Source of the DNA: a bacterium
Lineage (GTDB): Bacteria > Myxococcota_A > Polyangia > Nannocystales > Nannocystaceae
Direction of reading: 5' to 3'
Assembly: GCA_024742475.1 (NCBI GenBank)
Contig: JANSYI010000004.1
Span: 300,043-364,042 of the forward strand
Length of the DNA: 64,000 nucleotides
Of the stretch, positions 57,333 through 64,000 are shown in pieces. Position 1 is the stretch's first letter. Every line of letters starts with the position of its first letter. A program made the translations under genes and the position numbers. Below the pieces are notes generated by a model. It saw only the letters and a program-made list of their open reading frames with translations, ran no database searches and was not told the origin of the DNA.

Positions 57333-59828
57333 GTGTGCCCAACGAAGACCCATCCCTTGACCCTACTGACCGCTCTGGCCTTGCTCACACCGCTCGGATG
57401 CTCATCCGAGGGCCCCTCCGACGCGCAGGACACCGACCAAGACGCCTCGAGCGGCGCCGACCCATCGGCGGGTACCGACGGCGAGACGGACGACGATCCC
57501 AGTGGCGACACCGAGGACGCGCCGACGGGCGACACCGAGGACCCGACGGGCGACACCGACGATCCGGGCGAGGTCACGGTGGCCGCGGGGCCCACCAAGG
57601 GGGGACCCATCGCGGCCAACGAAGCCGGAGACCGCTTGGCCGTCGCCAACAAGGGCACCGGCGACGTCACGATCTTCGAAATCGACGGCGCCACAGCGCC
57701 ACAGGAGTTCGCCCGCGTGCAAGTCGGCGAAGAGCCCACCTCCGTCGCGTGGAGCGCTGCCGGCGACGAGCTGTACGTCGTCAATCGAGCATCCGGAACG
57801 GTCAGCAAGATCGTCGGGGCCGACGGTGACGCCCCCAGCGTCGACGCGACGGTGGAGGTGGGGTCGGAGGCCAGCATCGGTGCCCTCTCCCCCACCGCGC
57901 AGCGCCTGTACGTCTCGAGCTGGGCAGAAGGGTCGCTCAGCGTCATCGACACCGCGTCCATGGAGGTCCTCGAGCACTTCGAGCTCGGTGGAGCGCCGTA
58001 CGCCGTATGCGTCACGAACGACGGTGACGAGGAGGACCTCGACGAGACGCTCTACGTGACCGACTTCTACGCGCTCGAACAGATCGGCGAAGAGGCGACC
58101 GACACCGGCCGCCGGGCGCGGGTGTGGGCCGTCGCCGCGCAAGACGGCGCCGCCGAGGAGCTCGCGCTCGAGCCCTTCGACGACGCGGGCATCCCGGCCG
58201 CCAAGGGGTCGGGTGCGTACCCGAACCAGCTGTACGGCTGCGCGCTCAACGGCGAGCACCTCTATGTGACGTCGGTGGGCGCCTCCCCCGAGCCGCTGGG
58301 GACCACGACGGACTTCCGCCAGAACGTGCAGGGCCTCGTCCACGCGATCGAAGTGGAGAGCGGCGAGGTGGACGAGGTCCGCACGACCAACCTCAACGCC
58401 CTCGTCGAGGAGCAGCTGGCTCCCAAGCGGTTCGCGTCGATACCGACCGACATCGCGTTCGCGCCCAACAGCGACTTCGGCTACGTCACCTCGCTGGCCT
58501 CGGATTCGGTGCTGAGGGTGGACTGGTCTCTCGCCCCGCCCGAGGCTGGCTCTCCGTCGGGCGCGAGCTTCCTGCCGGCCTCGCTCAGTCCCACCGGCAT
58601 CGCGATCGCGGGCACCACGGCCTACGTCTACAACGAGGTCGCTCGCTCGGTGTCCGTCATCGACCTTGCGACCCAAGAGAACGTCGGCGACTTCGAGTCT
58701 GCGCCGCAGCCCACCGACGCGGCCGAGGCCGACGAGCTCCGAGGCCAGCGATTCTTCAACACCGGCCTGGCCCGCTGGTCGGCCAACGGCTGGGTCTCGT
58801 GCGCCGCGTGTCACCCCTTTGGCACCACCGACAACGTCACCTGGACGTTTCCCGCCGGACCACGCCAGTCGGTCGACCTGACGGCCACGTTCGACGCGAC
58901 CGGGTCGGTGCAGCGCATCCTCAACTGGACGGCGATCTTCGACGAAGTCCACGACTTCGAGCTCAACACGCGGGGCGTCGCCAACGGCACGGGCGCCATC
59001 GTGGCCGACGCGGGGCTGAGCGACGACGGCACGCCGAACCTGGACGCACGCATCGACTTCGTCGGCCCGGGGGGCGCCGGCGATCCCCAAAACGGCTTCA
59101 ACCGCGGGAGCGCGGCTGCCGTCGCCGCCGGAGGTGCGACGCCGGAGGACTGGGACCTCATCGAGGCGTACATCCGCAGCCTCCGCAGCCCGAGCGGTCG
59201 CTCGCGAACCGAGGGCGACCCCGCAGCGGGGCGCGAGGTCTTCATCGACGCAGGCTGCCAGAACTGCCACGGCGGCGCCCTGTGGACCCTCTCGGAGCGC
59301 TACTACAACCCGCTGCTCGACGCCGACGCCAGCGCGGTCACCCTCGCGGAGGCCGGCGTGACGGACGTCGGAGACGTACGCGGTGACCAGGTCGCGAGCA
59401 CCGACACCTCGAGCGTCGCCGTCATCGAGGTCGATGCCAACGGGCCGCCGCACCGGCACAGCTGCGTCGTTCGCATCGTCGGCACGTTCGACGCCGACGG
59501 CCCCGATGGGTTCGGCGCCTCCGAGATCCGACAAAACGGCGGCAACGCGCAAGGCGTGGACGGCTTCAACGTCCCATCCTTGCTCGGCATCGGCATGGGG
59601 GCGCCCTTCCTCCACAACGGTGCGGCCGCCTCGCTGCAGGCGCTGCTCTCGGACGACTTCGGCGACCACCTCCGCGCGGGCAACCAAGTGTTCTCCCCGA
59701 CCGAGCAACAGCGTGCAGACCTGATCGCCTTCTTGCAGTCGATCGACGACGAGACGGAGACGATCCCCGTGCCCGACGGCCAGCGTTTCTGCCCCACGGG
59801 GTTCTCGCCGCCGCTCGCGGCGGAGTAG
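57333..59828 (+). CDS. YVTN-propeller / di-haem cytochrome c lipoprotein
   Basis: An 831-residue lipoprotein from a GTG (signal peptide to LTPLGC, then a Ser/Asp/Thr-rich linker to about residue 80). Residues about 85-470 form a beta-propeller of YVTN type (GDRLAVANKGTGDVTIFEID, SLSVIDTASMEVLEHFELG). The C-terminal part has two c-type haem sites, CAACH (about residue 490) and CQNCH (about 642), with GFNVPSLLGIGMGAPFLHNG as in di-haem peroxidase/MauG-type proteins. A periplasmic or surface redox enzyme is likely; a peroxidase or MauG-like oxidase activity is possible. The upstream region is 336 bases. The LysR gene follows 23 bases after. Confidence 0.87.
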   Translation: MCPTKTHPLTLLTALALLTPLGCSSEGPSDAQDTDQDASSGADPSAGTDGETDDDPSGDTEDAPTGDTEDPTGDTDDPGEVTVAAGPTKGGPIAANEAGDRLAVANKGTGDVTIFEIDGATAPQEFARVQVGEEPTSVAWSAAGDELYVVNRASGTVSKIVGADGDAPSVDATVEVGSEASIGALSPTAQRLYVSSWAEGSLSVIDTASMEVLEHFELGGAPYAVCVTNDGDEEDLDETLYVTDFYALEQIGEEATDTGRRARVWAVAAQDGAAEELALEPFDDAGIPAAKGSGAYPNQLYGCALNGEHLYVTSVGASPEPLGTTTDFRQNVQGLVHAIEVESGEVDEVRTTNLNALVEEQLAPKRFASIPTDIAFAPNSDFGYVTSLASDSVLRVDWSLAPPEAGSPSGASFLPASLSPTGIAIAGTTAYVYNEVARSVSVIDLATQENVGDFESAPQPTDAAEADELRGQRFFNTGLARWSANGWVSCAACHPFGTTDNVTWTFPAGPRQSVDLTATFDATGSVQRILNWTAIFDEVHDFELNTRGVANGTGAIVADAGLSDDGTPNLDARIDFVGPGGAGDPQNGFNRGSAAAVAAGGATPEDWDLIEAYIRSLRSPSGRSRTEGDPAAGREVFIDAGCQNCHGGALWTLSERYYNPLLDADASAVTLAEAGVTDVGDVRGDQVASTDTSSVAVIEVDANGPPHRHSCVVRIVGTFDADGPDGFGASEIRQNGGNAQGVDGFNVPSLLGIGMGAPFLHNGAAASLQALLSDDFGDHLRAGNQVFSPTEQQRADLIAFLQSIDDETETIPVPDGQRFCPTGFSPPLAAE

Positions 59829-59838
59829 ACGGACGCGC

Positions 59839-59844
59839 TACCCT
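59839..59844 (+). promoter_or_regulatory. -10-like TACCCT, 7 bases before the GTG at 59852
   Basis: TACCCT ends 7 bases before the LysR GTG; the bases between are all C, so no Shine-Dalgarno exists. Supports leaderless start of the regulator gene separately from the cytochrome gene. Confidence 0.45.
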
Positions 59845-59851
59845 CCCCCCC

Positions 59852-60799
59852 GTGGACCTAACCCAGCTGCGATACTTTCGAGAGATCGCCCGCGCCGGAA
59901 GCATGACCGGCGCGGCGCGGTCGCTGAAGGTCAGCCAGCCGACGGTGAGCGTGGCGATCAAGCAGCTGGAGGGCTCGCTCGACACCACGCTCTTCCAGCG
60001 ACACCGCGGCGGCGTATCCCTGACGGCCAGCGGTGAAGAGCTCTTGCGCCACGTCGACGAGGTCATGGCGGTCCTCGACCGGGCGGTCGAACGGATCTCC
60101 GGCCTCGACCACGACCTGACGGGCAGCTTCGTCATCGGCTGTCACGAGTCGCTCGGCGCGTACTTCTTGCCCGAGTTCCTCGAGACTGTGCTGCGTGACG
60201 CCCCCGGGGTCACCGTCACGCTGCACAACGCGTCGTCGTCCTCCGTGCTCGACGCGGTCGTCTCTCGCGACGTGCACTTCGGCATCGTCGTCAATCCGCA
60301 CGAGCACCCCGACGTGGTGCTCACGGAGCTCTTCCGCGACGCCATCGACGTGTTCGTCGCGGCCGACGACGCCGTCGCACCCATCGACGATCCGCGCGCG
60401 TACTACGGCGAGCTCGGGTCTCGCTACGACGACCTCGAAGGCGCGCGGTCGTACTTCGAGACCCATCCACTCATCTACCCCAGCCGGGTCGGTGAGTGCG
60501 TCTCGCTGCTCGGGTCTCTGGCCGACGCGGGGTTCGAGCCGCCCCGACGGCTCGACTGTGGCGACTTCGGGCTGGTCAAGAGCCTCGCGCTGGCGGGCAT
60601 CGGACCCGCGCTGCTGCCCCGCCGCATCGCCCGCCACCGCACCCCACAGCGCCTCCGGCGGCTCCACCACGCGCTGCCCGTCTTCGAGGACGAGATCCAC
60701 CTGGTGTTTCGCGCCGACCTGCACCGCACGCGCGCCGCGAACTACCTCAAGGAGCAGCTCGTGCAGTGTGCCGCCGCCATGCCCTCGGTCGCAGTGTGA
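59852..60799 (+). CDS. LysR-family transcriptional regulator
   Basis: A 315-residue LysR regulator. The N-terminal winged helix-turn-helix is typical (MDLTQLRYFREIARAGSMT, then QPTVSVAIKQLEGSL), followed by the linker helix and the periplasmic-binding-fold effector domain (SFVIGCHESLGAYFLPEFLE to the C-terminus). It starts with a GTG. LysR proteins usually control a divergent or nearby gene; none is divergent here, so targets could be the cytochrome lipoprotein upstream or the YndJ-like/DCC pair downstream. Effector unknown. Confidence 0.95.
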   Translation: MDLTQLRYFREIARAGSMTGAARSLKVSQPTVSVAIKQLEGSLDTTLFQRHRGGVSLTASGEELLRHVDEVMAVLDRAVERISGLDHDLTGSFVIGCHESLGAYFLPEFLETVLRDAPGVTVTLHNASSSSVLDAVVSRDVHFGIVVNPHEHPDVVLTELFRDAIDVFVAADDAVAPIDDPRAYYGELGSRYDDLEGARSYFETHPLIYPSRVGECVSLLGSLADAGFEPPRRLDCGDFGLVKSLALAGIGPALLPRRIARHRTPQRLRRLHHALPVFEDEIHLVFRADLHRTRAANYLKEQLVQCAAAMPSVAV

Positions 60800-60845
60800 A
60801 CGTGCCTGCGGATGCCGCTACGTGGACGACTGCCCAGGCGCGCGG

Positions 60846-60851
60846 TACGGT
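60846..60851 (+). promoter_or_regulatory. -10-like TACGGT, 6 bases before the GTG at 60858
   Basis: TACGGT ends 6 bases before the GTG of the YndJ-like gene, so the predicted transcription start is the start codon itself. Confidence 0.45.
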
Positions 60852-60857
60852 CGTTCC

Positions 60858-62309
60858 GTGACGCACGCAGGGGCCGTCGCGCTGCTGTCCGTACCCGTCG
60901 TCGCAGCGGGCGCCGCAGGATTCCTCCTGCTGCGCGAGGCCGCTCGCCGGCCCCAGCCGGCCGCTGAAGACATCATGCAGGCACTCGCGTGGGCCTACCC
61001 GATCGGCGCCGCCGTATGGCTGGAGGCCTGGCTCACGGGCAGCAGCCTGCTCGGCTTCGGGGCGCCGTGGACCTGGCTCACCGCATCGCACTTCATGACG
61101 GCGGGTTTCGGCGCGCTGAGCGTGAGCGCGTGGATGACACGGATGACCTCGGGGCGGGCGAGGCTCGTGATGCTCGCGGTCCTCTTTGCGCATCCGGTCG
61201 CGTTTGCAGCGGTGGCCGCGGGACTGTCCGGGGTCCCCATGGCCGACGAGGTCGGCGCGCCGCTCTACGCGACGTTGTTCTTGGTGCAGGCCTGCGTGTA
61301 CTGCATTGCGAGCCAGCGCCGCGGCCCACGGATCGCCCGACTCGGTCTGGGACTGGCGCTGCTCGTCCCCGTGTTCACGCTGCTGCCCGCCGTCGGATGG
61401 GCATGGGGCAGAGCGCTGTGGTCGATGGACGGCATCGACGAGATGGTTCGCTACCACGGCATCACCAACGCGGTGGGGCATGCAGCGTTGGGGTTGGCGA
61501 TGTTGGCGTGGATCCGGCCGCCACGACGCGCGCCGGCCCTGGACGCGCCGCTCTCCAAGCTGCATGCACGGGGACGGGTAGACGAGAGCGTGTTGGGTAG
61601 CGGCTGCGCCCCGGTCTGCGGGCTCACCGACGACCTGCGCGCGTATCGTCGAGACGACTTCGACCCGGACGATCTCCCCGCGGAGGTCATCGCGTTCTAC
61701 GAGGACACCGACGCGTTCGAACTCGACCTACGCGGGCGATGGCATGGGGTCTTCGTCGTTGGCGGGTGGCTGTGGGCGCGAGCGCTCGCCCCCATGCTCG
61801 GACAGCTCGGCCTGCCGGCACCGGGACATGCGGCCCTCGACGCGGCGCTCACCAGTCGCATCGTGGATGTCGATGATGCCCTCGACGGCCGCACGGGCGT
61901 GCGGGGCTGGATCCGCCGCTGGACGCACAGCGGCGCCGTCCTCTACATCGCCGCGTACGCGGAGCACGTGCGCGCGGGCGTCCGCTACATGAACATCGCG
62001 TTCGCGCTCCCCGGCGGGTTCAACATGACCTCGATCCTCCATCTCGCCTGGGCCGACGACGGCGCGCTGATCCTGACGAGTCGCCATCATCGACACGCGG
62101 ATGGAGATCAGGGCGTCTACCTCGTCCGTCGCGGACACCCCCTGCGGCTTCCCCTCGACGAGACAATCGCGGTCTACGACGCCGCGGGTGCCCCGCCCGA
62201 CGTGCCCGCCGCGGAGGGTTCGACCTTGGTCGCGCGCCACGAGATGTGGCTCGCCGGCATCCCCTACCTGACGATGCATTACCAGATCCGCCGACGGAGG
62301 CCCGCGTGA
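60858..62309 (+). CDS. YndJ-like membrane protein
   Basis: A 483-residue protein from a GTG. The first half has seven or eight hydrophobic segments (residues about 5-25, 43-60, 70-90, 110-130, 140-160, 170-190, 215-235), including MVRYHGITNAVGHAALGLAM, which resembles the M-x-R-x-HG-x-x-NA-x-G motif of the YndJ family. The second half (about 245-483) is soluble, with an unknown fold that ends in Ile/Tyr-rich strands. The role of YndJ is unknown. A GTGA overlap with the following gene indicates joint translation with the DCC protein. Confidence 0.72.
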   Translation: MTHAGAVALLSVPVVAAGAAGFLLLREAARRPQPAAEDIMQALAWAYPIGAAVWLEAWLTGSSLLGFGAPWTWLTASHFMTAGFGALSVSAWMTRMTSGRARLVMLAVLFAHPVAFAAVAAGLSGVPMADEVGAPLYATLFLVQACVYCIASQRRGPRIARLGLGLALLVPVFTLLPAVGWAWGRALWSMDGIDEMVRYHGITNAVGHAALGLAMLAWIRPPRRAPALDAPLSKLHARGRVDESVLGSGCAPVCGLTDDLRAYRRDDFDPDDLPAEVIAFYEDTDAFELDLRGRWHGVFVVGGWLWARALAPMLGQLGLPAPGHAALDAALTSRIVDVDDALDGRTGVRGWIRRWTHSGAVLYIAAYAEHVRAGVRYMNIAFALPGGFNMTSILHLAWADDGALILTSRHHRHADGDQGVYLVRRGHPLRLPLDETIAVYDAAGAPPDVPAAEGSTLVARHEMWLAGIPYLTMHYQIRRRRPA

Positions 62310-62719
62310 CCGACGACCCACAGAAGGTTCTGTTCTACGACGGCGAGTGCGTGCTGTGTAACCGCAGCGTGCAGCTCACCATCCGCCTCGACCGCAAGGC
62401 GCGACTTCGCCACGCTGCACTTCAAGGAGCGACCGCCAAGCGCCTGCTCGGTGACCTCTCCCCCGAAGAACTGCTCTCCGGCGTGACCCTCTACGATCGC
62501 GGCGAGGTGTTTCGCGGCTGGCGGGCGATCGCAAAGGTCGGCGGCATCCTGTTCCCGTGGCTGGCGTGGGGGTATCACGTGCTGCGCGTCCCTCCCCTGC
62601 CGTGGCTGCTCGACCGGCTCTACGCGTTCGTCGGGAGGAACCGCTATCGGTGGTTTGGGCAGTACGACAGCTGCGCCCTACCGCCGGCGCAGTGGCGGGA
62701 TCGGTACATCGTGGACTAG
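62306..62719 (+). CDS. DCC-family thiol-disulfide oxidoreductase-like protein
   Basis: A 137-residue protein of the DCC family (DUF393). The family signature is present near the N-terminus, LFYDGECVLCNRSVQ, a thioredoxin-like CxxC preceded by DG, and the C-terminal HVLRVPPLPWLLDRLYAFVGRNRYRW is conserved. The function of the family is not well known; a redox role is inferred from CxxC. It starts at GTG 62306, inside the end of the YndJ-like gene (GTGA), so the two form an operon. About 226 bases without a gene follow before the convergent methyltransferase; I see no clear terminator hairpin there. Confidence 0.92.
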   Translation: MTDDPQKVLFYDGECVLCNRSVQLTIRLDRKARLRHAALQGATAKRLLGDLSPEELLSGVTLYDRGEVFRGWRAIAKVGGILFPWLAWGYHVLRVPPLPWLLDRLYAFVGRNRYRWFGQYDSCALPPAQWRDRYIVD

Positions 62720-62945
62720 GCGAGCTTTGCGGAGGTCGGTCTCGACCTGGCGTCGAAGGACGGTGCTCGACCGGCTCGCCTGCTGGCGCGGCTCCTCCCC
62801 AGCGGCCCCTGCGGGCCTGACGTTCGGTGATCACGCGGCTCGTCTGTGGTGCCGGCCTAAGTCCTCGGGGCCGCTGGGTCCCCTCCACTGGCACGGCTTC
62901 GCGACCCGGGCGTCGTCCGCCAGCTCCGCCCGATCTTGCGGTCGG

Positions 62946-63668
62946 CTAGTCGGCGGGGTCTTCGAGGTGGGCTTGGACATGCCGCAAGAGGCCCATCAGC
63001 GTGCGGACGTCTCCCTGGCGCATGTCCCAGCGGCGGAACATTGCGTCGAGGGTGGTGGGGAGTCGCGCTTCACTTGCGCGCTCGAAGTAGCCCGAGTCTC
63101 GGGCGAGCGAGATCCAGGTCTCGCGCAGGGCGTCCAGCTCGCGCCTGTGCGCGGCGTCGTAGCGCGCGGGGGTCCCGTCGGCATACGTGTCCTCTTGGAA
63201 CAGGGTGCCCAGCATCACCGCAACGGCGTGGCTGAGGTTGAGGCTCGGCTGGCGCGCGGACGCGGGGATGCGGACGTAGGCATCGCAGGCTGCGAGTTCG
63301 TCGTTGCTGAGCCCATCGGCCTCGTTCCCGAACAGCAGCCCGAGCGTCCCCACGCAGCGAGCCTCCGCCCGCGGCCCAACGTCCGCAGGCCTGAGAACGG
63401 ACAGCTTGGGGTCTCGCGCCGCCCCGCAGGTTCCCAACACCCACCCGAGATCTTCGATCGCATCGGGAAGTCGATCGAAGGTCTCGATCGTCGCCACGAC
63501 GTGCTCGGCATGCACCGCGGTCATCCGAAACTCCACCGACCGGAGGTCGGCGGTCGGCCGCACCAGCCGCAACGACGCATCGAAGTTCGCACAAGCCCGC
63601 GCAACCATCCCCACGTTCAGCGCCCCCGCAGGTCGCACCAGCACGACCACCGTCCGTCGCCCAGACAT
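62946..63668 (-). CDS. TrmJ/TrmH-type SPOUT RNA 2'-O-methyltransferase
   Basis: A 240-residue SPOUT methyltransferase. Motif 1 VVLVRPAGALNVGMVARACANF, motif 2 LGLLFGNEADGLSNDEL and motif 3 QPSLNLSHAVAVML form the SAM-binding trefoil knot; the length and the C-terminal helices fit TrmJ, which methylates the 2'-OH of residue 32 in tRNAs. TrmH or another member remains possible. The ATG at 63668 is preceded by AAGGTGG as a Shine-Dalgarno. The frame stays open into the tandem repeats upstream, but those are not part of the gene. Confidence 0.9.
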   Translation of the reverse strand: MSGRRTVVVLVRPAGALNVGMVARACANFDASLRLVRPTADLRSVEFRMTAVHAEHVVATIETFDRLPDAIEDLGWVLGTCGAARDPKLSVLRPADVGPRAEARCVGTLGLLFGNEADGLSNDELAACDAYVRIPASARQPSLNLSHAVAVMLGTLFQEDTYADGTPARYDAAHRRELDALRETWISLARDSGYFERASEARLPTTLDAMFRRWDMRQGDVRTLMGLLRHVQAHLEDPAD

Positions 63669-63707
63669 GCATCCACCTTCGCACGCCCGCAGCGGAAGCC
63701 CCCACTT

Positions 63708-64000
63708 CATGGGCACTCCCCACCCCCCCCCACAGCAACGGGCCCCCCAGTCGAGCCCGAAAGGGCGAACGCTGAGCGAACAACCACCGAGCCCGAACAC
63801 GAGGCCCCCCGATCCCCCCACGCCCCCCATGGGCACTCCCCACCCCCTCGCAAAGCAACGCGCCCCCCAGTCGAGCCCGAAAGGGCGAACGCTGAGCGAA
63901 CAACCACCGAGCCCGAACACGAGGCCCCCCGATCCCCCCACGCCCCCCATGGGCACTCCCCACCCCCTCGCAAAGCAACGCGCCCCCCAGTCGAGCCCGA
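63708..64000. repeat. Tandem repeat of 120 bp, about 2.4 copies, running off the window
   Basis: Units begin at 63708, 63828 and 63948, each with CATGGGCACTCCCCACCCC. Copies 2 and 3 appear identical over the part visible; copy 1 differs at a few positions (about 63723-63741). The period is a multiple of three and contains no stop in two minus-strand frames and others, so long open frames cross it. Each unit contains the hairpin GCCC-GAAA-GGGC and C/G-rich tracts. It lies just upstream of the methyltransferase gene. Confidence 0.9.

Noticed and set aside
62720..62945. Small gene or RNA between the DCC gene and the methyltransferase gene
   Set aside because: The short frames here have no start signals or domains and no tRNA-like cloverleaf or clear terminator hairpin was found.
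63070..63978. Long minus-strand frames through the 120-bp repeats as a repeat protein gene
   Set aside because: They are open in several frames at once because the unit is C/G-rich and a multiple of three; codon use is unlike that of the genes and no start signal is seen. A gene outside the window cannot be excluded.

Overview
The window is a stretch of high-G+C bacterial chromosome, most likely from a myxobacterium (Myxococcota), with the style of the Nannocystales. Three things point there. The first, partial protein ends in a MYXO-CTERM-like sorting tail (Cys-rich GCGC motif, short hydrophobic stretch, RRRR). About fourteen genes encode lipoproteins, many with Thr/Ser/Gly/Asp-rich or Asp/Gly/Pro-rich linkers. 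Coding is dense, with strong G/C third positions and many GTG starts. I see no rRNA, tRNA, CRISPR array, insertion sequence, prophage or integrase; this looks like ordinary core/accessory chromosome.

Layout. 0-7 kb: envelope genes (MYXO-CTERM protein, two unknown lipoproteins, a MoxR ATPase/CoxE-type VWA pair, an L,D-transpeptidase lipoprotein, a trypsin-like protease lipoprotein). 7.3-11.8 kb: an ABC-2 type transporter, a small lipoprotein, a crotonase and a YqeY protein. 11.8-15.1 kb: a two-gene operon resembling the FadJ/FadI beta-oxidation complex in which most catalytic residues are replaced; this is the most unusual thing in the window. 15.2-24 kb: a PLP enzyme, a zinc-ribbon/acidic/TPR membrane protein, an ABC-F ATPase, a DUF1285-like protein, an orphan beta-class DNA methyltransferase coupled to a small cytochrome c, and a Pro/Glu/Ala-repeat lipoprotein. 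24-28 kb: an mrfB-mrfA (YprB-YprA) DNA repair pair. 28-32 kb: an RluA pseudouridine synthase, a quinone oxidoreductase, a class III CoA transferase.

32-35 kb: a lamin-tail lipoprotein followed by three tandem CAP/SCP-like lipoproteins, of which only the middle one keeps all four expected active-site residues. 35-46 kb: a glycogen/alpha-glucan cluster consisting of a single polypeptide joining 4-alpha-glucanotransferase (MalQ) to branching enzyme (GlgB), a translationally coupled GH57 enzyme, a PiT-like membrane protein, GlgC and GlgA. GlgC makes ADP-glucose, GlgA polymerises it, GlgB branches it and the MalQ and GH57 parts remodel alpha-glucans. 46-50 kb: a DUF1513 propeller, a VWA lipoprotein, proline dehydrogenase. 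50-55 kb: an ABC export module divergent from a DUF4159 protein and a VWA/GATase-like membrane protein. 55-64 kb: an LmeA-like protein, an ECF sigma factor, a YVTN-propeller di-haem cytochrome lipoprotein, a LysR regulator, a YndJ-like membrane protein coupled to a DCC protein, a TrmJ-type methyltransferase, and a 120-bp tandem repeat running off the end.

A recurrent regulatory pattern is visible. At least a dozen genes have a TANNNT hexamer ending only 6-9 bases before the start codon, mostly without a clear Shine-Dalgarno sequence. That is the geometry expected of leaderless mRNAs, and it suggests that several tightly spaced genes have their own promoters.
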